Origin: Eutrophocola salsuginis
GTDB lineage: Bacteria > Pseudomonadota > Gammaproteobacteria > Pseudomonadales > Pseudohongiellaceae
Assembly: GCA_038147195.1 (NCBI GenBank)
Contig: JAYQTB010000004.1
Span: forward strand, 1 to 64,000
Direction: 5' to 3'
Length of the DNA stretch: 64,000 nucleotides
Shown: positions 34,164-41,172 of the stretch, one piece after another
Layout: each line of letters starts with the position of its first letter
Position numbering within the stretch: position 1 is the stretch's first letter
Position numbers and translations under genes: made by a program
Notes under the pieces: model-generated
Database searches by the model: none
Told to the model about the DNA's origin: nothing
The model's input: only the letters and a program-made list of their open reading frames with translations

Positions 34164-34507
34164 TTACTCAATAATCTCGTTAACAGGGTCGATGTTGAGT
34201 TCTTCAGCGGTTTCTTCAACCCGCGGGTTCAACAGTCTTTCGATTCAGTCGGTCAGGCGCTGGTATTCCGTCTCCAGCTCCTGCATCTTAGGGAAATAAG
34301 GAATGATCCCTTCCTCGTCTACCGGCAGGAGGGGGGGGGTACTCACCGTCTTGCAATGCGAACCTCAAGCCGTTTTCCACTAGTCAGCTGGCTTTGTGCT
34401 TCCGCAATGCCCGTGTCGGTAATGGTGACGCTGCCGCCGAACCGTGGTGTGTTGACGCCAAGTTTGGACGTGTGTCCGACGAACTGACTTCTCTCGTCAA
34501 AACTCAA
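34164..34507 (-). pseudogene. Decayed coding remnant spanning a G9 tract
   Basis: On the minus strand a coding-like reading VENGLRFALQDGEYPPP runs into a C9 tract (34331-34339 on plus), then continues one frame off as LPVDEEGIIPYFPKMQELETEYQRLTD, an in-frame TGA (34245), and IERLLNPRVEETAEELNIDP, stop at 34164. An alternative frame upstream gives FGGSVTITDTGIAEAQSQL. The parent family is not recognised. The TGA probably replaces a Trp codon. The rest of the interval to 34703 is AT-rich and empty. Confidence 0.5.
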
Positions 34508-34703
34508 GTAAATATTGTCTTATATTAGAAGTGAGTGATCGCTAACTTTACTCTGAAAAGGGAAGTTTACCGCTTAAAACGGCCCAAAATGGTTGTTTAC
34601 AGAACAACCTGCCGTCATTATTAGAATTAATGATAGAAAAATAAAAATAAAAATATATATTAGTTATCTATAATCTATAATAGTGGATGGACTCAGGAGG
34701 GTG

Positions 34704-35750
34704 TCAGGCGAATAATTTGGAGAACTTGCGGGCTTCGCGGGTTTTCCAGTGTTCGCGATGGTAGGCGTCGCTGGCCATTAGGGGCAGGACGGAGCCGGCT
34801 TCAGCGAAGACCATCTGTTCGCGAGCGATGTCCACCTTACCCCAGCTGCAGGCTTCCTTCAGCGTTGAGCTAGAACAGGCGCCGTCGCGGGAATCAGCTA
34901 TGGTTATCTGGATGGCGTATTTGTGCATGTCGACATCCTTGCCGAGGATCTCCGCGCAGACCACGGTATCCTGGGTGAAGTTCTTCGGCACGCCACCGCC
35001 GATCATTAGCAGGCCAGTAGTGCCGGCCTTAATCTTGATGTCGGTGAGTTCGCGGAAATCACGAATGGAATCTAGTATGATGTGCTTGTCCGGATTGCGA
35101 TCCTGGTGCACCACCAAGCCAAAACCGGCGCTGGAATCGGTGAAAGCCGGACAGAAGATAGGCACATCGTTCTTGAAGCAGGTCTCGACCAGGGAATTGT
35201 GCTTCTTTGCGTTCTTCACGCACCAGCGGCCCATTTCGCGAATGAATTCCCGGGAGGAATAAGGCTTGGCCGGCAGGGAGTCGGCAATATCGGCAATGGT
35301 GTGGTCCACGGTCTGCAACTCGTTCTCGTCGATGAGTGTGTCGTATATGCGGTCGATGTACATGTCACGCAGCTGGCGATCATCCAGGTCGGCAGAACCC
35401 TGGTAATGCTTGAAGCCCATTGCTTCGAAGAAATCCATATCGATGATACTGGCTCCGGTGGAAACGACGGCATCAACCATGTTGTATTTCACCAGATCGG
35501 TATACAGGTCCATGCATCCGCCCGCCGAAGTGGAGCCAGCTATCGTCAGGATGATGGAGCAGTTCTTGTCCGCCAGCATCTCGTTGTAGATTTCAGTGGC
35601 AGTGGCTAGGTCACGTGACGTGAAGGACATCTTCGCCATGGAATCAATGATCGGGCGAGCGTCGAAACTGGTGATGTCGATGTGTTCAACGGTTTTTGAC
35701 AGCAGTGCTGCCCGGTAATTCTGTTCGGATTTGATACTAGCCTGCGTCAT
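34704..35750 (-). CDS. Deoxyhypusine-synthase-like protein (probable homospermidine synthase)
   Basis: A 348-residue NAD-dependent aminobutyl transferase of the deoxyhypusine synthase fold. The catalytic Lys lies in EACSWGKVD (late; the eukaryotic motif is EAVSWGK). TIAGSTSAGG and STGASIIDMDFFE bind NAD, PIFCPAFTDSSAGF and MIGGGVPKNF the substrate. Bacteria lack eIF5A, and bacterial members of this family have been shown to make homospermidine from putrescine or spermidine. Its ATG lies 14 bases inside the end of the ornithine decarboxylase gene, so putrescine is supplied by the same operon. That link supports homospermidine synthesis. Confidence 0.85.
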   Translation of the reverse strand: MTQASIKSEQNYRAALLSKTVEHIDITSFDARPIIDSMAKMSFTSRDLATATEIYNEMLADKNCSIILTIAGSTSAGGCMDLYTDLVKYNMVDAVVSTGASIIDMDFFEAMGFKHYQGSADLDDRQLRDMYIDRIYDTLIDENELQTVDHTIADIADSLPAKPYSSREFIREMGRWCVKNAKKHNSLVETCFKNDVPIFCPAFTDSSAGFGLVVHQDRNPDKHIILDSIRDFRELTDIKIKAGTTGLLMIGGGVPKNFTQDTVVCAEILGKDVDMHKYAIQITIADSRDGACSSSTLKEACSWGKVDIAREQMVFAEAGSVLPLMASDAYHREHWKTREARKFSKLFA

Positions 35751-37026
35751 GAGTCGTCTCCTGTTTCAGGGCCTCCACGGAAGCGCCGGTTTTGGCGTTC
35801 TTCAGGGGCACGAGAGCGCCGCCTGCTTTGACTGCTTTGCCGGGGGCTGAGGTGGCCGGTATGGCCGGTACCAGCATTTTGGTATCGCCCTGGTACATTG
35901 AAAGCGCGGGCACAGTGTCCACGATAACCTGGCTGCTATCGCCGAAATGGTTGAAGGCAGTGCGCATGCTGATGCTGTAGGCACCCATGTTGTCTATTTC
36001 GATGTAATCGCCTTCATCAATGTCAGCCGGTAGTACGAACGGGCCAAGCATAGCGTCGATGCTGTCGCAGGTTGGACCGAAGAAACTGAATGCTTCCATC
36101 GGCACGGCGGGATCGAACAGGCTGACCTTGCGCACGGGGTACACCATTGCCGGTTGACCGGCGTCAAACAGGCCGCCGTAGGTGCCATCGTTCAGGTACA
36201 GGGTATTGCTCTTCCTGAGCTCCACTTTCACCACAAGGGAGGCACCTTCAGCGACCAGGGCGCGGCCGGGCTCACACCACAGCTCACAAGTCTCAAGCAC
36301 CATGGATTCCTCAAAGCTCTCATGGATGACCTTTATGTAGTTTTTCAGCGGTGGCGGCATCAGACCAGGGTAGACGGACGGAAAACCGCCGCCCACGTCC
36401 ATGATGTCGATGATGACGCCGGACTTTATGATGAGGGCGCTGGCATCCTGCATGGCGATGCGGAAAGCATCCGGGTTCATCAGCTGGGAACCGGCATGGA
36501 AGCAGATGCCGAGCTTGTCGGCGTACTGCCTGGCACGGAACAGCAGACGCTGGGCTTCTTTTCCCTGGGTGCCGAACTTGCCTGCCAGCGAATGGTTGCT
36601 ATGGCGGTTGGAAACACTGATGCGGATAAACAGGTTGAGGTCTTGAGCCTCATTGGTCTCGGTCAGTATCTTATCCAGTTCGTCCTCGGTGTCGAGGGAG
36701 AAATCACGCACGCCAAATTCGAAATAGGCGCGGCTAATGGCCTTCCGGCTTTTTACCGGGTGCATGAAGGACATGCGGGCGCCGGGCGCAACGCGGTTGA
36801 CTAACTCAATTTCACCCAGTGAGGCGACGTCGAAATGGTTCAGGCCAGCCTCATAGACGGTCTGGACAAATTCCGGGTTGGTTTTTACCGCAAATAGAAC
36901 ACGACCAGGAAAGTTATCCTGGAACCACTTAGTGGCAATGGTTACGGCTGAGGGGCGGAGACAGTAAACAGGTTGTTCCGGCCGCGTTGCTTTGACCATC
37001 GCATATACAGAGTTGAACTTATGCAT
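35737..37026 (-). CDS. Ornithine/lysine decarboxylase, alanine-racemase-fold (type III PLP)
   Basis: A 429-residue enzyme. The PLP Lys is in VLFAVKTNPEF, the Gly-rich phosphate loop is MDVGGGFPSVYPG, FHAGSQ holds the PLP-stacking His, CEPGRAL follows, and GPTCDSID carries the active Cys and Asp that contact the substrate amino group, as in ornithine decarboxylases. A 50-residue Ala/Pro-rich tail extends beyond the usual end. It produces putrescine. The ATG at 37026 is preferred to a TTG at 37053. It is first in a two-gene operon with the deoxyhypusine-synthase-like gene. Confidence 0.88.
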   Translation of the reverse strand: MHKFNSVYAMVKATRPEQPVYCLRPSAVTIATKWFQDNFPGRVLFAVKTNPEFVQTVYEAGLNHFDVASLGEIELVNRVAPGARMSFMHPVKSRKAISRAYFEFGVRDFSLDTEDELDKILTETNEAQDLNLFIRISVSNRHSNHSLAGKFGTQGKEAQRLLFRARQYADKLGICFHAGSQLMNPDAFRIAMQDASALIIKSGVIIDIMDVGGGFPSVYPGLMPPPLKNYIKVIHESFEESMVLETCELWCEPGRALVAEGASLVVKVELRKSNTLYLNDGTYGGLFDAGQPAMVYPVRKVSLFDPAVPMEAFSFFGPTCDSIDAMLGPFVLPADIDEGDYIEIDNMGAYSISMRTAFNHFGDSSQVIVDTVPALSMYQGDTKMLVPAIPATSAPGKAVKAGGALVPLKNAKTGASVEALKQETTHDAG

Positions 37027-37141
37027 CTCATAAATCACCGTATAGGCAACCAAACAAGGCGCCAGAGCAGACTGTTTTCCCGAAGGGAAGCACAGGTGCA
37101 GAACTCCTGGCGAGCGCGCATTTTAGATTTTTTTGACTGCG

Positions 37142-37178
37142 TGTAAAGATATTTTTACGGTATTTGGAAAAACCAAAT
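37142..37178. promoter_or_regulatory. Twin palindromes between the polyamine operon and the LysR gene
   Basis: GTAAA-gatatt-TTTAC (37143-37158) and ATTTGG-aaaaa-CCAAAT (37162-37178) are adjacent dyads in the divergent interval, about 120 bases before the decarboxylase start. They are candidate regulator sites; the LysR protein at 37360 is the natural partner. Confidence 0.4.
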
Positions 37179-37271
37179 ATTTTCTTTTTTAAACAATAGG
37201 TTAAGAGAGGGGTGCAGGCCCGTTTTAGAGTCCTGGCGATCCGGTGTCCCGGCGTCCTGCAGTAGTTTTTT

Positions 37272-37300
37272 TTGGGCAATATTCAGCCAGAGGCTATAAT
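37272..37300 (+). promoter_or_regulatory. Sigma-70 promoter of the LysR gene
   Basis: TTGGGC (37272-37277), 17 bases, and a perfect TATAAT (37295-37300), 60 bases upstream of the GTG start. Confidence 0.7.
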
Positions 37301-37359
37301 CATTATCAGTCCAAATAGCCACTAGCTATCAGGCAGGCTGGAAGGCCTGACAGGAGAGA

Positions 37360-38322
37360 GTGATCACCACTATGACCCCTAAGAAACCCTCCATCAAGCA
37401 GCTCGAATACTTCGTAACAATTGCTCGCTCTTCCAACTTCCGCAAAGCCGCCACCAAGCTTGGCATCAGCCAGCCCACCCTGACCAACCAGGTCGTAGCC
37501 ATGGAGGAGGCGCTTGGCGTGCAGCTCTTCGAACGTTCCCGTGCCGGCACCCTGTTGTCTCCGGAAGGGCGGGAACTGCTGCCTGTGGCGCGCGACATCC
37601 TCGACCGCTACCAGCACATGATGGATACGGCGCAAAGCAGCAACAGGGACATGGGAGGCACCTTCAAGCTGGGCGTGTCTCCGACCATTGGACCGCACCT
37701 CTTGCCGCACCTTTTGCCAGCCCTGCATACACGCTACCCGAAACTAAAGCTGCACCTGCGCGAGGGTGACCCGCGCGACCTGGAAAACGGACTGGCGAAG
37801 GGAACCTTCGACCTCATCATGACGGTGCTGCCCATGCAGTCTACCGAAAACCGTGTCCGGCCCTTGTTCACTGAGCCGATCAAGATCGTAGTATCGGAAA
37901 AACACCCGCTGGCCGGCCGCGGCACCATCAGTGGCAATGAATTGCAGGGGTTGTCGGTGCTGACTATCGACGACCATTACCACCTGCATCGGCAGATCGC
38001 CGGGCTGTGCGAGCGTTTCGGCGCCAGTCTGAAGCGGGAGTTCGAGGGCAACAGTCTAGATACGCTAAGCCAGATGGTCATGATGGACCTCGGTGTAGCA
38101 TTCCTGCCGGAGTTGTTCCTGCAGAGTGAATTGAAGAAAGGCGCAAACCTGAGCGTACTGAACCTGAAGGAAGAGGAGGTAGTACGCAATCACGTCGCCG
38201 CGTGGCGTATCAATTCGTCGTCACGGCACCTGTTTCAGAAATTGTCCTATGACCTGAAAGCCATCGCCATGGAAAAGTTCAGCGGGATACTGACGGAAGT
38301 GGTGACCGAGGAAAACATCTAG
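37360..38322 (+). CDS. LysR-family regulator, OxyR-like, without the peroxidatic cysteine
   Basis: A 320-residue regulator. The N-terminal winged HTH is PSIKQLEYFVTIARSSNFRKAATKLGISQPTLTNQV (about 8-43, in parts), with the effector domain from about 93. The effector domain follows OxyR (LGVSPTIGPHLLPHLLP, LREGDPRDL). In OxyR two Cys lie in GHCLRDQ and GFC; here the stretch reads DDHYHLHRQIAGLC, so the reactive first Cys is His and only the second is kept. Thus it is unlikely to sense peroxide in the OxyR way. The GTG start follows AGGAG closely; an ATG lies four codons on. Divergent from the polyamine operon, which it may control. Confidence 0.85.
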   Translation: MITTMTPKKPSIKQLEYFVTIARSSNFRKAATKLGISQPTLTNQVVAMEEALGVQLFERSRAGTLLSPEGRELLPVARDILDRYQHMMDTAQSSNRDMGGTFKLGVSPTIGPHLLPHLLPALHTRYPKLKLHLREGDPRDLENGLAKGTFDLIMTVLPMQSTENRVRPLFTEPIKIVVSEKHPLAGRGTISGNELQGLSVLTIDDHYHLHRQIAGLCERFGASLKREFEGNSLDTLSQMVMMDLGVAFLPELFLQSELKKGANLSVLNLKEEEVVRNHVAAWRINSSSRHLFQKLSYDLKAIAMEKFSGILTEVVTEENI

Positions 38323-38493
38323 CTTTTTGTAGACGAAGCTAGCAATTAAGGCTAGGTAGTTAAATATCGGCCTTTGCTTAAAGCAGTCATTGACTATTCA
38401 GGGATATCCACGCAACCGTAATGCTATTGATTTTGTTCTGCCAGCCGTGCGTGTAGGTACTCTATAAATTCTCAATCAAATTGGGCGTCACCC

Positions 38494-38600
38494 TTAATGG
38501 CGAAGTTTCTCCGTGACAGGTGTGAAGGCGGGCGGCTGGGCCATTACGGGCAGTGCCGGCGCGATGGTCAGTACGATGAAAGTGAACAGGGAATGTTGTT
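38494..38600 (-). pseudogene. Signal-peptide fragment, possible relic of a PQQ-dependent dehydrogenase
   Basis: On the minus strand QQHSLFTFIVLTIAPALPV, then MAQPPAFTPVTEKLRH and a TAA at 38494. This is an export signal followed by FTPVTxxxLR, which resembles how mature PQQ-dependent alcohol dehydrogenases begin. The only nearby ATG (38618) is out of frame across an A9 run, and no dehydrogenase body follows. Bases 38323-38493 hold nothing else that I can see. Confidence 0.35.
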
Positions 38601-38636
38601 GTTTTTTTTTACAATCATCTCGCGCAAATTATTTTG

Positions 38637-40106
38637 TCAGGCGAGGACTGGAGACTGCAGATGCCATGTCGAGACCTGCTGGAAGGCATGTGCCAGACTG
38701 AACATCACCTCTTCACGAAAATGTGCACTGGAGATCTGCAAGCCAATGGGCAGTCCATCGGCGCTGAAACCGATCGGCACCGAGATGGTGGGAATGCCGT
38801 AGAGGTTGAACGGTGCCGTATTGCGGGTGGAAGGCTCGGCACTGTTGGCGGCAGCGGGATTGATGGCGCCGTCGATACGTTCGGGCAGGCCGGGTGCTGT
38901 TGGTGTCACCAGTACATCCACATCAGTGAAGACATCGGTTACAAGATTGCGGGCCCGGATCATATCCTGCTGCGCACGAATGTAATCGGCCGCACTGACC
39001 GCGCCGGCGGCAAGCAGGCGTTCCAGGGTGACCGCATCATAAAGCGCGTGGTTAGTTGTATCGGCCAGGTATTCCTCGTGCCAGGCATAACTTTCTGCGA
39101 GCAGTGGGCCGAAATCAGGCACTGCCGGCAGGGTGACTTCACGCGAGCCTGCCGTGATGCCGTTGAGGATATTCAATGCAGTACTTACCGCCTTATCTGT
39201 GTCCGAATGCAGGCGGGCAAAATAGTCACCCGAAGGCAAGCCAATTCGTAGCGTGTTCACTGGTCGGGACAGGGCATCTAGGTAATTCACCACTCCCGTT
39301 TGGATGCTCACGGGATCGCGCGGGTCGTACCCGGCCATGGCCTGCAGCATCACGGCCGCATCGGCGGCGCTGCCGGTGATGGGTCCAACATGGTCTAGGG
39401 ATTCAGCTACGGGAATGATACTGCGAATGGATGCCAGGCCGTGGGTGGCCTTTAGCCCGGTGACACCACAATAGGCGGCGGGCAGGCGAATGGATGCCAG
39501 CGTGTCGGTGCCCAGCGCGGCACAGCACATCCTAGCCGCCATGGCTGCGGCGGAACCGCCGGACGAGCCACCCGGTATGTGATCGAGGTTCCAGGGATTG
39601 TGCACCGGCCCGAAATGGGTGATAGCCGAAGTGCCACCCCAGGCAAATTCGTGCATGTTGAGCTTGCCGAGCAGGACGACGCCGGCATCGCGCAATCGCT
39701 TGTAGATGGGCGCATCCGTATTAGGGATACGGTCCTTCAGCAATGTGCTGGAGGCGGTGGTAAGTATGCCGGCAGTATCGATGTTGTCTTTCAACCCGAT
39801 GGGAATGCCGTGCAGCGGGCCGTGCCAGGTGCCGCGCATCAGTTCCTGCTCCAGGATGAGCGCCTGCGACAGGGCGATTTCGGCAGTGACGGTATTGTAG
39901 GCATTGACCACAGGTTGCAGGAGTTCAATGCGGTCAAGGAAGGCTTGGGTCAGTTCGACCGGGGAAAGCTCACGACGTCGGATCAGGCTGGATGCTTCCA
40001 TAACCGACAGAGAAGTTAGTTCGGTTTGCTGGGCTCGCAATGGAGTGAGTCCCAGTGCTGCCATTGAAGCCAGGCTGGTGGAAAGAAAGGATCGGCGACT
40101 GGTCAT
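38637..40106 (-). CDS. Tat-exported amidase (amidase-signature family)
   Basis: A 489-residue protein from the ATG at 40106. The N-terminus MTSRRSFLSTSLASMAALG is a twin-arginine signal. The Ser-Ser-Lys set is visible: Lys in IGLKDNIDTAG, the first Ser in IPGGSSGGSAAAMAA, and the nucleophile in GTDTLASIRLPAAYCG (usually GTDTGGSIR; the GG to LA change is unusual). It should hydrolyse an amide in the periplasm. The open frame goes on upstream for 100 codons without a plausible start. Single gene; substrate unknown. Confidence 0.88.
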   Translation of the reverse strand: MTSRRSFLSTSLASMAALGLTPLRAQQTELTSLSVMEASSLIRRRELSPVELTQAFLDRIELLQPVVNAYNTVTAEIALSQALILEQELMRGTWHGPLHGIPIGLKDNIDTAGILTTASSTLLKDRIPNTDAPIYKRLRDAGVVLLGKLNMHEFAWGGTSAITHFGPVHNPWNLDHIPGGSSGGSAAAMAARMCCAALGTDTLASIRLPAAYCGVTGLKATHGLASIRSIIPVAESLDHVGPITGSAADAAVMLQAMAGYDPRDPVSIQTGVVNYLDALSRPVNTLRIGLPSGDYFARLHSDTDKAVSTALNILNGITAGSREVTLPAVPDFGPLLAESYAWHEEYLADTTNHALYDAVTLERLLAAGAVSAADYIRAQQDMIRARNLVTDVFTDVDVLVTPTAPGLPERIDGAINPAAANSAEPSTRNTAPFNLYGIPTISVPIGFSADGLPIGLQISSAHFREEVMFSLAHAFQQVSTWHLQSPVLA

Positions 40107-40183
40107 GTGCTTACCTGTTGTTATTTTGAGAGTAGCCAGTGACGAACATGGTAGTGCAGGTATCGCCTGAATGTATACCCGTG

Positions 40184-40483
40184 CTATATCGGCAACCAGC
40201 AATCCCCCGCATCCAGAAGGATGTGTATGCACAGCCCGATTCCCACCAAGCGCGTTTTCGGATAGAACAGCAGCGCCACGTAAACAGGAATTACCCAGTA
40301 GGTATGCAGCGGGTGGAAACCGATACTGCAGCGGTCCGGATCGTAGGCGGGATCGGCCAGCAGATGGTCGACATCGATGACCAGCCCGCACAACATGAGT
40401 CCGAAGGCCTTCAGCCATTTCTTCAGGTAGAACGTGCCAGCGATAGCTAGCGGGACAAGGAAGTGCAGGGCGATGTGAAACAA
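40184..40483 (-). CDS. DUF6122-type membrane protein
   Basis: A 99-residue protein with three hydrophobic helices. LHFLVPLAIAGTFY, VIDVDHLLADPAYDPDRCSIGFHPLHTYW (two pieces) and LCIHILLDAGDCW carry conserved D-x-D-H, R-C-S-I-G-F-H-P-L-H and H-x-x-x-D motifs of the DUF6122 family. The His and Asp residues on the membrane face look like a metal site similar to that in LexA-like or metal-dependent membrane hydrolases (YdjM-like), which is inference. Confidence 0.75.
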   Translation of the reverse strand: MFHIALHFLVPLAIAGTFYLKKWLKAFGLMLCGLVIDVDHLLADPAYDPDRCSIGFHPLHTYWVIPVYVALLFYPKTRLVGIGLCIHILLDAGDCWLPI

Positions 40484-40499
40484 AGACAGAATTTAAAAG

Positions 40500-40754
40500 T
40501 TAGATGGTGGTATTGCCATCGAGGAGACGGTCGTTGCTGTGTATGCTTGTGTCGTACTCGCCTGAATAGAACTGGGCCGACTCCTTCAGCGTTTTGGAGG
40601 GCAAGGTGCCCGTGTTTACGCCGGCGCCGCTGCAGCATTGCTCCTTCTCGATTTTTACTACCTTCTTGCAGGAATAGGCGGCGTTCGCAAGAACCTTTTC
40701 GCCGGCCGGGGCGGTGCAAAGAACGATCAGGTCATACTGGCGTGCTGCAGGCAT
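40500..40754 (-). pseudogene. N-terminal relic of an SthA-like pyridine nucleotide transhydrogenase
   Basis: An 84-codon frame: YDLIVLCTAPAGEKVLANAAY, KKVVKIEKE, then GAGVNTGTLPSKTLKESA. This is the FAD-binding start of SthA-like flavoproteins (usually G-T-G-P-A-G-E and NTGTLPSKTL), but the dinucleotide loop has decayed to CTAPAG, the redox region is altered to EQCCSGAG, and the frame ends after a fifth of the usual 460 or so residues. It lies 12 bases after the DUF6152 gene. Probably not functional as a flavoenzyme. Confidence 0.72.
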
Positions 40755-40765
40755 GCTGCAGGAAG

Positions 40766-41164
40766 CTAGTTGCGCAATTCTTCGGCGTTACCGGAGAACA
40801 GTCGCCGGCCATCCTCGAGCTGAATGCCGCGTATGTTGGCGGTGGGTGAGCCGTTGCGAGCCCGAAAGCCCTCCACGACGATGGTGGTCCCGGCGGGCAG
40901 GTCTTCACGCTTCCAGCCGCGGCGTATAAGGTTGTTGGCGGCACTGGTTTCAAGGGCCCAGTTTGTGACGCTACCGTCTTCGTTGTCCACGTCTATGTAA
41001 ATCCAGCCATGCGGGTTGGACCACTGCATGCGCGTCACCCTGCCGGTTAGCGAGATCGGTTGCTCGATATCGAATTCCGCGGAAAAGGAATGGTGGGCCT
41101 GGGCAGGCTCTGAGCCAAGAAACATCGCGGCAGTACAAAGAATCAGGGACAATGTCGTCTTCAT
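40766..41164 (-). CDS. DUF6152 family exported protein (second copy)
   Basis: A 132-residue protein with a signal peptide cut before HHSFSAEFD. Core: PISLTGRVTRMQWSNPHGW, then RRGWKREDLPAGTTIVVEGF and RARNGSPTANI, parallel to the protein at 13132. The ATG at 41164 is nine bases after the stop of the duplicated-repeat protein (41173), so the two are coupled, with gene order opposite to the 13 kb copy. Function unknown. Confidence 0.85.
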   Translation of the reverse strand: MKTTLSLILCTAAMFLGSEPAQAHHSFSAEFDIEQPISLTGRVTRMQWSNPHGWIYIDVDNEDGSVTNWALETSAANNLIRRGWKREDLPAGTTIVVEGFRARNGSPTANIRGIQLEDGRRLFSGNAEELRN

Positions 41165-41172
41165 GGTTATAC

